Below, piece by piece: positions 15,246 to 26,194 of a stretch of 44,137 bases of DNA. The position numbers and the translations under genes were made by a program. The number at the start of each line of letters is the position of its first letter. Positions within the stretch are counted from its first letter, which is position 1. Origin of the DNA: Pseudomonadota bacterium (GTDB lineage: Bacteria; Desulfobacterota; Binatia; Binatales; Binataceae); assembly GCA_021324855.1 (NCBI GenBank), contig JAJPIG010000009.1, positions 1-44,137 of the forward strand, read 5' to 3'. Under the pieces are notes generated by a model. The model saw only the letters and a list, made by a program, of their open reading frames with translations. It had not been told where the DNA came from and made no database searches.

Positions 15246-16733
15246 ATGAGCGGCCGCAATGGATTATCGCGATCGGCAAAGATTCGTGCCCGTCTGTCCC
15301 ATCCGGTGATCGATTGTGACGGACATTGCGCCGAATTCGAGCCGGTTTTGCTCGACTACCTGCGCGAAATCGGTGGTCCCGGCATCGTCGAACGCTACAA
15401 GTCCCTGCCTGAGAATCCGTTTTCCTACCGATGGCACAAACTGACGCCTGCCGAGCGGCGCGCAGAGCGCGTCCCGCGTCCCAACTGGTGGGGCCATCCA
15501 ACCAGTAATACCCTCGATCGTGCGACCAGCTCGCTACCGAAGCTGATGTACGAGCGGATCGGCGAGATGGGCCTTGATTTCTGCGTGCTCTACCCGAGCA
15601 TCAACCTGAATTCATCGCATATTGGCGATGCCGAGGTGCGACGCGCTGCCTGCCGCGCGTTCAACCTGTATCAATCCGAAGTTTTTCGTGAGTTTGCCGA
15701 TCGCCTGACGCCGGTCGCGGTGATTCCGATGCACACGCCGGAGGAGGCGATCGAAGAACTCGACTACGCGGTCGGCACGCTCCATATGAAGGCCATCGTG
15801 ATGCCGGCCTACGTGCGCCGCCCGATCCCGGCCCTCGCGGCGAAAGCGCCCGAGGTCGCCAACCATCTACAATGGCTCGACACCTACTGCCTCGACAGCG
15901 ACTACGATTACGATCCGGTGTGGCGGCGATGCGCCGAGCTCAGGGTCGCGCCGACCTTCCATTCGCGCGGCACCGGCCTAGGGACCCGCGTTTCAATCTC
16001 GAATTTCACCTATAACCACATCGGGCATTTCGCCTACTCCGCCGAAGGCATCTGCAAGGCGATCTTCCTGGGCGGCGTGACGCGGCGCTTTCCGGGGTTG
16101 CACTTTGCGTTCCAGGAAGGGGGCGTCGGGTGGGCGCGCTCGCTCTACGGCGATCTCGTTAGCCATTGGAAGACGCGCAATCCCGCCGCCGTCGCATCGC
16201 GCAATCCCGCCCTTCTCGACCACGAAATGTTTCGCGATCTTGCGCTACGCTACGGGGGCAAGCGCTATGCCGATAAGTTCCCGATCAAGCCGGGCGACGT
16301 TTCGATGGTGATGTGGGGGACGCCGGAGCGCGATGAAGACCTCGATGAATTCGCGCGCTGCGGGATCGAGCGTGATGAGGACATCCGCGATCTGTTCGTG
16401 AACAATTTCTTTTTCGGATGCGAGGGCGATGACCCGTTAACCGGTCTCGCTTTCCGCCGCAAGCTGAATCCGTTCGGTGCGCGCCTCAACGCGATCTACG
16501 GCTCTGATCTAGGGCACTTCGATCTTCCCGACATGCGCGATGCAGCGTACGAGGCGTGGGAGCTGGTCGAAAACGGCGTCATCGACGAGGCCGAGTTCCG
16601 TGAGTTCGTGTTCGCCAATCCAGTCCGGCTGCACGCCGGGATGAATCCGGATTTTTTCAGTGGCACCGCCGTCGAGCGCGAGGCCGCGGCGGTGATGGCC
16701 GAAACCAGCGCGGCCGCGAGCGCGGCGCGCTGA
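15246..16733 (+). CDS. amidohydrolase family protein (Amidohydro_2 type)
   Basis: This 495-residue metal-dependent hydrolase or decarboxylase of the amidohydrolase-2 (ACMSD-like) superfamily has visible elements. These are the N-terminal metal motif region VIDCDGHCAEFEP (about 20-32), GEMGLDFCVLYPS, PTFHSRGTG (second metal-binding His), FAFQEGGVGWARSLYGDL and the late IYGSDLGHFDLPDM with the conserved aspartate. The first metal motif reads D-G-H-C rather than the usual H-x-H, as in several uncharacterised aerobic-degradation members. Substrate unknown. The start at 15246 is well fixed by GGAGGTGA (15231-15238). It lies 185 bases from the divergent FecR-domain gene and 12 bases upstream of engB. 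Confidence 0.85.
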   Translation: MSGRNGLSRSAKIRARLSHPVIDCDGHCAEFEPVLLDYLREIGGPGIVERYKSLPENPFSYRWHKLTPAERRAERVPRPNWWGHPTSNTLDRATSSLPKLMYERIGEMGLDFCVLYPSINLNSSHIGDAEVRRAACRAFNLYQSEVFREFADRLTPVAVIPMHTPEEAIEELDYAVGTLHMKAIVMPAYVRRPIPALAAKAPEVANHLQWLDTYCLDSDYDYDPVWRRCAELRVAPTFHSRGTGLGTRVSISNFTYNHIGHFAYSAEGICKAIFLGGVTRRFPGLHFAFQEGGVGWARSLYGDLVSHWKTRNPAAVASRNPALLDHEMFRDLALRYGGKRYADKFPIKPGDVSMVMWGTPERDEDLDEFARCGIERDEDIRDLFVNNFFFGCEGDDPLTGLAFRRKLNPFGARLNAIYGSDLGHFDLPDMRDAAYEAWELVENGVIDEAEFREFVFANPVRLHAGMNPDFFSGTAVEREAAAVMAETSAAASAAR

Positions 16734-16744
16734 CGTCGAACGCG

Positions 16745-17341
16745 ATGAAGCTGGCGGCGCGATTCGTTACTTCGGCCTTTACGGTCGAGGGATGCCCGCG
16801 ATGGGATCGCGCGGAGATCGCGTTTGCCGGCCGATCCAACGTGGGCAAGAGTTCGATGCTCAACGCATTGGCCGGAGCGCGCGGTTTGGCGCGGATCAGC
16901 CGGACGCCCGGACGCACGCGTTCCTTGAATTTCTTCGAGCTGGGCGATTCGCTCGCGCTGGTCGACCTGCCGGGCTACGGCTACGCCGCGATGTCGCACG
17001 CTGAGGCGGCGCGAATCGCAGCGCTGCTCAAAAACTATTTGCGGTTACGGCGCAACCTCGCCTTGCTCGTGATGCTGATCGACGCCCGGCGCGGCCCCGG
17101 CGCCGAAGAGCGGGAGCTTGCCGCCGTGGTCACGGAGCGAGGCATCGACCTGATTGTCGCGGCCACCAAATGCGACAAGCTTCGCAACGCTGAGCGCGCC
17201 GCAGTTCCCAGGCTTTTCGCCCCGCTCGGGGTGGCGCCCGTTCTCACTTCGTCGCGTGATGGCGAAGGTATAGATCAGCTCTGCCGGCGCATCCTGCATT
17301 ACGCCGGCCGCGCCGCGGCGGATGAACCCGCCCGCGAGTAG
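16745..17341 (+). CDS. engB: ribosome biogenesis GTP-binding protein EngB (YihA/YsxC)
   Basis: This 198-residue TRAFAC GTPase is essential in many bacteria for assembly of the 50S subunit. G motifs: G1 GRSNVGKS (residues 29-36), G2 T54 region in SRTPGRTRSLNFF, G3 DLPGYG (74-79) and G4 TKCDK (141-145), where the usual TKADK has Cys in place of Ala. The last residues (SSRDGEGIDQLCRRIL) match the G5 region and terminal helix. The length is standard. Its 3' end overlaps the glycosyltransferase gene by 20 bases. It begins the long plus-strand cluster that runs to 26109. Confidence 0.94.
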   Translation: MKLAARFVTSAFTVEGCPRWDRAEIAFAGRSNVGKSSMLNALAGARGLARISRTPGRTRSLNFFELGDSLALVDLPGYGYAAMSHAEAARIAALLKNYLRLRRNLALLVMLIDARRGPGAEERELAAVVTERGIDLIVAATKCDKLRNAERAAVPRLFAPLGVAPVLTSSRDGEGIDQLCRRILHYAGRAAADEPARE

Positions 17342-18296
17342 CGCATCGTCGGATCCGGTGGCTTCCGCCGTCAGCGTAATCATTCCGACTTACAACCGGG
17401 GTGCGATGGTGCGCGAAGCGATCGCGTCGGTGCTGGCACAGCGCGATATTGACTGTGAACTGATTGTCGTTGATGACGGCTCGATTGACGGTACTGAAGA
17501 GGATCTCGCGGAACATGCGGCGGCTCATGGCTATCAAGTGATACGCACAGCTCATCGCGGGGTAGCCGCAGCGCGCAATCGCGGCGTCGCCGAAGCGCGC
17601 AGCGAATTCGTCGCTTTTCTCGATTCCGATGATCTGTGGATGCCGTCGAAGCTCGCGCGCCAGGTCGATTTCATGCGCGCGAACCCGCATTTGCAAATCT
17701 CGCAATGCGGCGAGCGCTGGAGGCGGCGCGGGCGCTGGGTAAATCCGGGCAGGCGGCATCGCAAGCGGGGCGGCGACTTCTTCGTGGACTCGCTCCGCAC
17801 TTGTCTGGTGAGCCCGTCGGCGGCCATCATGCGGCGTGATTTTTTCTGCGCGCTTGGCGGCTTCGATGAGACCCTTGCAGCGTGCGAGGATTACGATCTG
17901 TGGCTCCGTGTGCTGGTTGAAAACGAAATTGGGCTGCTGGACGAGCCGCTCGTCATTCGCCGCGCCGGCCATCCGGATCAGCTCTCGACAAGCATCCCGG
18001 CGCTCGATCGCTTCCGGATCATAGCGCTGCTGAAAATTCTTCGTGAGCCGCGATTTTCAGCTCAGCGCCGCGATGCGGCGTGCGAGGTCCTGATTGAGAA
18101 GTGCACAATTTACGGAGATGGGCTCGCGCGGCGCGGTAGATCCGTTGCGGCGCGGACCTGTTACTCGATCGCGAACGCTGCATCCGCATGGCTCGCCGGC
18201 CCGGACGACGCACTTGTCGAATCGATTGCGCTGATGCGCTCGATGATTCAGGCAGACCACGACCCTGGCGCATCCGCCAGCGAAGCGCTGCGATGA
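17322..18296 (+). CDS. glycosyltransferase family 2 protein
   Basis: This 324-residue GT-A fold enzyme has VIIPTYNRGAMVREAIASVL at about residues 19-38, VVDDGSIDGTEE (48-59), the DxD metal site region FLDSDDLWMPSKL (about 97-109), and CEDYDLWLRV with the probable catalytic base (ED). It transfers a sugar from a nucleotide donor; donor and acceptor are unknown. The first 15 residues are Ser/Ala-rich. The C-terminal portion is helical with one TPR-like helix pair (GLARRGRSVAARTCYS), but it lacks the RTFLP tail found in the four GT2 enzymes at 26-32.6 kb. The start ATG lies inside the 3' end of engB, and the stop overlaps the next start (ATGA), so translation is coupled on both sides. Confidence 0.88.
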   Translation: MNPPASSASSDPVASAVSVIIPTYNRGAMVREAIASVLAQRDIDCELIVVDDGSIDGTEEDLAEHAAAHGYQVIRTAHRGVAAARNRGVAEARSEFVAFLDSDDLWMPSKLARQVDFMRANPHLQISQCGERWRRRGRWVNPGRRHRKRGGDFFVDSLRTCLVSPSAAIMRRDFFCALGGFDETLAACEDYDLWLRVLVENEIGLLDEPLVIRRAGHPDQLSTSIPALDRFRIIALLKILREPRFSAQRRDAACEVLIEKCTIYGDGLARRGRSVAARTCYSIANAASAWLAGPDDALVESIALMRSMIQADHDPGASASEALR

Positions 18297-18832
18297 GCGC
18301 GGACACCGAAGCCGCGATCCGCCGCTGGGCGGCCGCCAAGCATCTGTCCGAACCTGCGCTCGCGCGATGGCTCGCTCTCGACGAGGCGGCCCGCGCCCGG
18401 CTTCTGGCGTTTGCACAAGAGTTGCGTCTGCGCACCGCGCAGCTTGCGAATCTGCTCGATCTGCTCGAAGAGATAGCGCTCCGCGAGCATCGGAGCGTGC
18501 TATCGATCCTGGAGAGCGACGAGATAAGCAACGCCGCAGCATCCGGCGGTTCCGGGCCGGCGCGCGCCAGCCGCGTGCTCGCCGCGCTGCGCGCGGTCCG
18601 GTTTCCGCGTCTCACCCGCATCCGCTCCGAGCTCGAAGCGCGGCTTCGCGCGCTTCGCATCCCGCCGAACCTCCGTGTCCGGTTGCCCCGCGAGCTTTCC
18701 TCTGATGAGCTTACACTCGAGCTGCGGGCCGCCTCGCGCGCCGAGCTTGAGACGGGATTGAACGCATTGGAACGAATCGGGCCCGACCTGGCCCGCATCG
18801 TGGAGCGGCTCGGTGGCACTGATGAAGCTTGA
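18293..18832 (+). CDS. helical protein of unknown function, partner of SPL-like gene
   Basis: This 179-residue protein is almost entirely helical by composition and rich in Ala, Leu, Arg and Glu. There is a compact N-terminal part (to about 75, with IRRWAAAKHLSEPALARWL and LLDLLEEIALRE) and a C-terminal segment (about 95-175) with RSELEARLRAL and ELSSDELTLELRAAS. The first part loosely recalls a ParB-type helical region, but I do not recognise a family. It has an ATGA overlap with the upstream GT2 gene and overlaps the start of the SPL-like gene by 20 bases, so the two are translationally coupled. A dedicated partner or regulator of the radical SAM enzyme is a reasonable inference. Confidence 0.7.
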   Translation: MSADTEAAIRRWAAAKHLSEPALARWLALDEAARARLLAFAQELRLRTAQLANLLDLLEEIALREHRSVLSILESDEISNAAASGGSGPARASRVLAALRAVRFPRLTRIRSELEARLRALRIPPNLRVRLPRELSSDELTLELRAASRAELETGLNALERIGPDLARIVERLGGTDEA

Positions 18833-19919
18833 GCTGGATGCGATCGTGATCGAAGAAGCGTGCCGAGAAAGCGCGCTCGCGCGGCGGATTCTCGCGCGCG
18901 CCGACGGCATTCCGATCGACTACGTCGCCGATACACGCGCATCGATCGTTGCGGATCGCTCGGCGCGCGACGCATTCGCAGCCGCCAAGCGCCGCATGAT
19001 CGTCACCAGCAAGCGCGGCGGCTTCGTGATCGCGTGTCCGGCGGCATCGTCGAAATTCGCCTGCTGCGGCTATCTCGTGATGAACCTCGCGTCGAACTGT
19101 CCGATGGATTGCAGCTACTGCTTTTTGCAGGAATATCTGGCCGACAATCCCGGTTTCCGGATCTACGCGAATTACGCTGACGCGTTCGACGAGCTCGAGC
19201 GTCTGAGCCGCACTGCCGGCGGGCGAAGCCTCCGAATCGGCACCGGCGAGCTGACCGACTCGCTCGCCTTCGACCGTCTGACGAGCGTCAGCGTCGATTT
19301 GGTCGAATTCTTCGCGCGTCAATCGAGCCTTGTGCTCGAACTCAAGACCAAGACCGACGAGATCGAGAATCTGATGCGCGTCGATCCGCGCGGTCAGACG
19401 TTGGTCTCATGGACGCTGTCACCCGATGCGGTGTTTCGCAGCTCCGAGCGCGGCACGGCGTCGCCGGCGCTGCGAATCGCGGCGGCGCGCCGCGTGCTCG
19501 ACGCCGGTTATCGCGTGGCGTTCCATCTCGATCCGATCATCGCCTACCCCGGCGCGCAAACCGATTACACCGCGCTGCTCGAAGCGCTGTTCGACACCAT
19601 CGCTCCGGAACGCATCTCGTTCATGAGCCTGGGCGGCCTTCGGATGACGCCCGCCCTTCGCCGCATCGTGCGAAGTCGCTTTCCAAACGATCCGATGATG
19701 GTGGGCGAGGATGTCTTATCACCCGACGGCCGGTTTCGCGCCTTCGCGCCGCTGCGCGTCGGGCTCTACCGTGCGCTTCACGATCGAATCCGTCGCGCCG
19801 GCGTCGTATCGCCGTTGTATCTATGCATGGAGCCGCCGAGCGTTCACGAGCGCGTGTTCGGAACCCGACCTGCCTCGCCGGGCGCGCTCGGCGAATGTTT
19901 GGTGCAGGAGCGCGGATGA
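18813..19919 (+). CDS. spore photoproduct lyase-like radical SAM protein
   Basis: This 368-residue protein is of the spore photoproduct lyase (SPL) family. The radical SAM cluster motif is C96-PMD-C100-SY-C103 (CX3CX2C as in Bacillus SPL). Later segments HLDPIIAYPGAQTDYTALL (about 246-264) and RISFMSLGGLRMTP match the substrate-binding and C-terminal part of the family. True SPL repairs the thymine dimer photoproduct of spore DNA; relatives in non-sporulating bacteria have no settled role. GTG at 18813 has a GGAG site 7 bases upstream, and an ATG at 18822 is in frame. Its stop overlaps the murI start (ATGA). Confidence 0.88.
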   Translation: MALMKLELDAIVIEEACRESALARRILARADGIPIDYVADTRASIVADRSARDAFAAAKRRMIVTSKRGGFVIACPAASSKFACCGYLVMNLASNCPMDCSYCFLQEYLADNPGFRIYANYADAFDELERLSRTAGGRSLRIGTGELTDSLAFDRLTSVSVDLVEFFARQSSLVLELKTKTDEIENLMRVDPRGQTLVSWTLSPDAVFRSSERGTASPALRIAAARRVLDAGYRVAFHLDPIIAYPGAQTDYTALLEALFDTIAPERISFMSLGGLRMTPALRRIVRSRFPNDPMMVGEDVLSPDGRFRAFAPLRVGLYRALHDRIRRAGVVSPLYLCMEPPSVHERVFGTRPASPGALGECLVQERG

Positions 19920-20794
19920 CGCAACGAGCGCGAGGCGCACGCGTCACGTCAGCCAATGGCCGCGTGAGACCGTCGTCGGTCGGCTCGGCAGCGGATAATC
20001 GCGGCCGGCCGATCGGCGTGTTCGATTCAGGAATCGGCGGCCTGACGGTGCTGCAAGCGCTTGTCGAGCTGATGCCGCACGAGGATTTCATCTATCTCGG
20101 CGACACCGCGCGGCTCCCGTACGGAACCAAGTCGAACGAGGTCATCATCCGCTATTCGCGCGAGAACACGGAATTCCTGCTCGCCAAAGGTATTAAGCTG
20201 CTGGTGGTGGCGTGCAACACCGCGAGCGCGGTCGCGCTGGACGAGATCGCGCGCGCCACGATCGTGCCGGTGATTGGCGTCATCGAGCCGGGCGCCGCGG
20301 CCGCGGTCAAAGCCTCGCGCAGCGGCAGAATCGGCGTGATTGGCACCGAGGCGACGATCGCTTCTGGCGCCTACACGCGCGCGATCCAACGGCTTCGGCC
20401 GCGCGCCGAAATCTACACTCGCGCCTGTCCGCTGTTGGTGCCGCTGGTCGAGGAGGGATGGACCGACAATCCGATCGCCGAGCAAACCGTCGCACATTAT
20501 CTCGGCAGCCTCAAAGACAGCGGGATCGATACGCTGCTGCTGGGATGCACGCATTATCCATTGCTGAGCGGACTTATCGCGCGAATCCTTGGGCGGGGCG
20601 TACGTATCGTCGATTCGGCGACGGCGACCGCAGCGGCGGTGCGCCAACGGCTCGCGTCGCTCCATATCGCGCGGCGTGACGGACTTGGCGGACGTCAAAG
20701 TTTCTTCGTCACCGAAACGCCGGAGCGGTTCATCCGCGTCGGCAGACGCTTTCTCGGTCCGCAGGTCGAGAGCGCGGTCCGGCTCGAACGCTGA
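19916..20794 (+). CDS. murI: glutamate racemase
   Basis: This 292-residue cytoplasmic enzyme makes D-glutamate for peptidoglycan. The motifs are D37-S-G-I-G-G, ACNTAS with catalytic Cys100, and LGCTHYPLL with catalytic Cys211. LGDTARLPYGTKS (61-73) and the P-V-I-G-V-I-E-P-G segment are also present. A 30-residue Arg/Ser-rich N-terminal extension precedes the core, so the true start might be later; but the ATGA overlap with the upstream SPL-like gene favours this one. In-frame sequence back to 19409 belongs to the SPL-like gene in another frame and is not coding for this protein. Confidence 0.93.
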   Translation: MTQRARGARVTSANGRVRPSSVGSAADNRGRPIGVFDSGIGGLTVLQALVELMPHEDFIYLGDTARLPYGTKSNEVIIRYSRENTEFLLAKGIKLLVVACNTASAVALDEIARATIVPVIGVIEPGAAAAVKASRSGRIGVIGTEATIASGAYTRAIQRLRPRAEIYTRACPLLVPLVEEGWTDNPIAEQTVAHYLGSLKDSGIDTLLLGCTHYPLLSGLIARILGRGVRIVDSATATAAAVRQRLASLHIARRDGLGGRQSFFVTETPERFIRVGRRFLGPQVESAVRLER

Positions 20795-20871
20795 AAAAAC
20801 CTTTCGCGTAATGTAAACTGAAGGCCACGCCCCTGGCAGTAGCGGCGTGCTGCGAGGAATCTCAATAGGAC

Positions 20872-23547
<2,676 letters not shown>

Positions 23548-23592
23548 TTTCGTTCGATCGGAATCGCGCGCACTGTGCTTGCGTCCGCGTTG

Positions 23593-23617
23593 AGCCGCCA
23601 CGTATAAATCGGCGGCT
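23593..23617 (+). promoter_or_regulatory. hairpin abutting the argJ ribosome site
   Basis: AGCCGCC (23593-23599) and GGCGGCT (23611-23617) form a 7-bp stem with an 11-base loop in the gap between secA and argJ. The GGAGG of the argJ ribosome site begins at 23618, directly beside the stem. It could act as a weak terminator after secA or influence argJ translation; neither is shown. No T-run follows. Confidence 0.4.
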
Positions 23618-23629
23618 GGAGGACGGCGG

Positions 23630-24826
23630 ATGGAGGTACGAACAGGCGCAACGCCGGTGCGCGGCTTTCACTTCGCGGGCGTCAGCGCGGGACTCAAGAC
23701 CAATCCCGGGGTGAAAGATCTCGGGCTGATTGTCGCCGATTCCGAGGTTGCTGCGGCGGGCGTTTTCACTGCTAATCGCGTGCAGGCGGCGCCGGTCGCG
23801 ATCGCGCGGCAATCCCTCGCGCGCGGACGGCTGCGCGCGATCGTCGCCAATTCCGGATCGGCGAACTGCTTCACCGGCCGCGCCGGCTTGAAACTCGCGC
23901 GCGATTCCGCGGCTGCGGTGGCCCGCGAACTGGGATGCGCTCCGGGAGCAGTCGCGCCGTGCTCCACCGGCGTCATCGGTCATCTTTACGATTTCGACAA
24001 ATACCGGCGCGGCGTGAACGAGGCGGTCGCCGCGCTCGCGCCCGATGGGCTCGAAGGCTTCGCGCGCGCCATTATGACCACCGACACGCGCCCGAAGCTC
24101 GCTTCGGTCGCGCTTCGACTAGGCGGCGCCGAGTTGACCATCGCGGGCGCGGCGAAAGGGGCCGGAATGATCGAGCCGCATATGGCCACGATGCTGGCGT
24201 TCATCGTGACCGATGCGGCGGTTCCCGCCGCCGCCCTGCGCGGCATCCTGAGGCGCATTCTGCCGGTCAGCTTCAACGCGATCACGGTCGATGGCGACAT
24301 GTCGACCAACGACACGCTCATCCTGATGGCCAGCGGGGCGGCTGGTAATCGGCGACTGTCGTCGCGCGAGTTCGCTTCGTTCGAAGCCGGGGTGCGCGAA
24401 GTGGCGCGATCCCTGGCATGGCAATTGGTCTACGATGGCGAGGGCGCGACCAAGCTGGTTCCGATCGAGGTGCGCGGCGCGCGCAACGAAGCCGACGCCT
24501 TTCGTGTCGCGCGCAAGATTGCGAACTCGCCGCTGGTGAAGACCGCGTTCTTCGGCTGCGACCCCAACGTCGGCCGAATCATCGCGGCCGCCGGCGCATC
24601 CGGCGTCGCATTCGATCCCGAACGGCTCGATCTGCAGGTCGGCGGGGTGCGCATCGCCGCGCGCGGCGCGTTGCTCGTCGATGCGCTGCCCGAGGCGCAG
24701 GCGCGGATGCGCGAGCGCGAGTTTCGCGTCATCCTCGATCTCAAGCAGGGCCGCGCGCGGGCGGTCGTCCTGACCAGCGATCTGAGCTTCGACTATGTTA
24801 AAATCAACGCCGAATACACCACCTGA
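23630..24826 (+). CDS. argJ: bifunctional glutamate N-acetyltransferase / amino-acid N-acetyltransferase ArgJ
   Basis: This 398-residue enzyme recycles acetyl groups in arginine synthesis. It self-cleaves into alpha and beta chains at the A-T bond of GAGMIEPHMATMLAF, where Thr187 becomes the nucleophile. The family usually has 'GSGMIAPNMATM', so the G-A-G and E-P-H variants are slightly unusual. N-terminal FTANRVQAAPV, the oxyanion-hole segment SCSTGVIG as P-C-S-T-G-V-I-G (about 110-117), and C-terminal FFGCDPNVGRI with ...EYTT at the end all match ArgJ. The ribosome site GGAGG is 7 bases from the ATG. No other arg genes are adjacent. Whether it is monofunctional or bifunctional cannot be settled here. 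Confidence 0.94.
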   Translation: MEVRTGATPVRGFHFAGVSAGLKTNPGVKDLGLIVADSEVAAAGVFTANRVQAAPVAIARQSLARGRLRAIVANSGSANCFTGRAGLKLARDSAAAVARELGCAPGAVAPCSTGVIGHLYDFDKYRRGVNEAVAALAPDGLEGFARAIMTTDTRPKLASVALRLGGAELTIAGAAKGAGMIEPHMATMLAFIVTDAAVPAAALRGILRRILPVSFNAITVDGDMSTNDTLILMASGAAGNRRLSSREFASFEAGVREVARSLAWQLVYDGEGATKLVPIEVRGARNEADAFRVARKIANSPLVKTAFFGCDPNVGRIIAAAGASGVAFDPERLDLQVGGVRIAARGALLVDALPEAQARMREREFRVILDLKQGRARAVVLTSDLSFDYVKINAEYTT

Positions 24827-24847
24827 TTGATTCGAAGGGAGGCGGGC

Positions 24848-25153
24848 TTGGCGTTCAGAAAAGTCGCGCAGCGCGGCGAAGTCGCGGAAGGCAGCGGGCG
24901 CATCATCGAGGTCGCTCCCGGTCGCTTCATCGCCTTGTTTAACGTGGGCGGAAACTTTTACGCGCTCGACAACGAATGTCCGCACGAAGGCGGGCCGCTC
25001 GGCGAAGGTGATGTCGATCGCGGATGCGTCACCTGCCCGTGGCATGGCTTTCGTTTCGATCTATCAAATGGCGCATGCCTCAACGCGCCGCGGCTTAAGG
25101 TCGCGAGCTTTGCGGTTCGCCTCGAAGGCGAAGATGTCCTGGTCGATGCATGA
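24848..25153 (+). CDS. Rieske [2Fe-2S] ferredoxin-like protein
   Basis: This 101-residue single-domain Rieske protein has cluster ligands C44-P-H46 and C63-P-W-H66, the classic C-x-H...C-x2-H pattern. They lie in loops of a small beta-barrel, followed by G-F-R-F-D-L-S-N-G. This is the nitrite reductase small subunit/dioxygenase ferredoxin type. An extra cysteine (C60) lies near the second loop. The start is a TTG at 24848 with a very strong AAGGGAGG site 5 bases upstream; a TTG at 24827 immediately after argJ has no such site. No oxygenase or reductase is adjacent, so the electron partner is unknown. Its TGA overlaps the methyltransferase ATG (ATGA). Confidence 0.88.
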   Translation: MAFRKVAQRGEVAEGSGRIIEVAPGRFIALFNVGGNFYALDNECPHEGGPLGEGDVDRGCVTCPWHGFRFDLSNGACLNAPRLKVASFAVRLEGEDVLVDA

Positions 25154-26109
25154 TGCCGGGTCGGGCACGACTTGATGCCGCGATAATCCGTGAGCGGATC
25201 GAGCGGGTGTACGCCGAGCAGACCGTGCTCGATGAAGCTGGCGTCAGCCACAAAATTCTACCGATCGCAGTGACTCCCGAGCGCGGCGCGTTTATCGCGG
25301 ATCTATGCCGCGCCGAGCGGCCATCGAGGACGCTCGAAATCGGGATGGCGTGGGGACTCTCGACGCTCCACATCCTGCTCGCGCTGGCCGAGGATCGTGG
25401 CGATGCGGCCGGCGAGCCGCATCTCGTGATGGATCCGTTCCAGGGTTCGCGCTTCCGCAATGCGGCGTTGCGCTTGGTGGGCGAAGTCGGCGCGGAAGCG
25501 ATGCTCGAGTTTTATCCTGAGCCGTCGGAGATCGTGCTGCCGCGGCTGCTCACGGCCGGCAGGCAATTCGATCTGGTGTTCATCGACGGCGACCATCGCT
25601 TCGATCCCGGCTTTGTCGATTTCTTTTACGTCCATCGATTGCTGAAGCCCGGCGGCCTTGTAATCTTTGATGACGTGCTGTTCGACGGCATCTATCTGAC
25701 CACGCAATGGGCCGAAACTAATCTTGGTTACGAGCCGGTCGCGACCCATCCGCCGGCGCCGCGACGTTCACGTCGCAGCCAAATCAGCCGGCTGCAGCGC
25801 GCGCACATTGGCGCGTGGCGAAAGCCGATGCGCGAGATCGAGCGCGATCGCTTCCACTTTGTTCCGTTCTTCAACGGCTTCGTGCCATTGAAGGACATCC
25901 CGAAACCCGACCCTCGACGCGTCGAGCGCAATCGGCTGAATCATGACGGTCTGCTCGCGTTGCGGGCGGGCGATCGCGTGGGCGCGCGGCGCGCCTTCGC
26001 GGCGGCGCTGAAGCTCGATCCATCGTACACGGCGGGTTATCTGCGCTGGATGCGGACTTTCCTGCCGCCGGGCATCGCGGCGATGCTGACCGGGCGAACG
26101 CGCGGCTGA
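25150..26109 (+). CDS. class I SAM-dependent methyltransferase with C-terminal TPR-like/RTFLP tail
   Basis: This 319-residue protein begins with a Methyltransf_24-type Rossmann domain. The SAM-binding strand is TLEIGMAWGLSTLHILLAL (about 61-79), the acidic end of strand 4 is DLVFIDGDHRFDPG (about 140-154), and LLKPGGLVIFDDVLFDGIYL follows. The last about 57 residues are a separate module, G-L-L-A-L-R-A-G----AR-AF-AAL---P then MRTFLP---AAMLTGRTRG. It is nearly the same as the tails of the four GT2 enzymes encoded next door. A small O-methyltransferase acting on the glycan or its lipid is a plausible role. The ATG is coupled to the Rieske gene (ATGA). The 3' end faces a GT2 gene tail-to-tail, 22 bases apart. 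Confidence 0.85.
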   Translation: MMPGRARLDAAIIRERIERVYAEQTVLDEAGVSHKILPIAVTPERGAFIADLCRAERPSRTLEIGMAWGLSTLHILLALAEDRGDAAGEPHLVMDPFQGSRFRNAALRLVGEVGAEAMLEFYPEPSEIVLPRLLTAGRQFDLVFIDGDHRFDPGFVDFFYVHRLLKPGGLVIFDDVLFDGIYLTTQWAETNLGYEPVATHPPAPRRSRRSQISRLQRAHIGAWRKPMREIERDRFHFVPFFNGFVPLKDIPKPDPRRVERNRLNHDGLLALRAGDRVGARRAFAAALKLDPSYTAGYLRWMRTFLPPGIAAMLTGRTRG

Positions 26110-26194
26110 GCCGGGCGCCGAATTTCGATCGTCAGGCTTTGCGGGTGCGGCCGGTCAACATCCGCGCGAGCGGCGTCGGTAGAAACGTGCGCAT
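26050..26194. repeat. imperfect inverted repeat from tail-to-tail coding ends
   Basis: The last codons of the methyltransferase (26050-26103, plus) and of the GT2 gene (26194-26141, minus) encode the same RTFLP tail. Aligned codon by codon they match at 39 of 54 bases by hand count. The arms lie 37 bases apart. This is an inverted arrangement of two gene ends rather than a designed site. It may favour local recombination. Confidence 0.5.

Noticed and set aside
19409-19915. Upstream extension of murI in frame
   Set aside because: This stretch is coding for the SPL-like protein in another frame; the ATGA start of murI is better.
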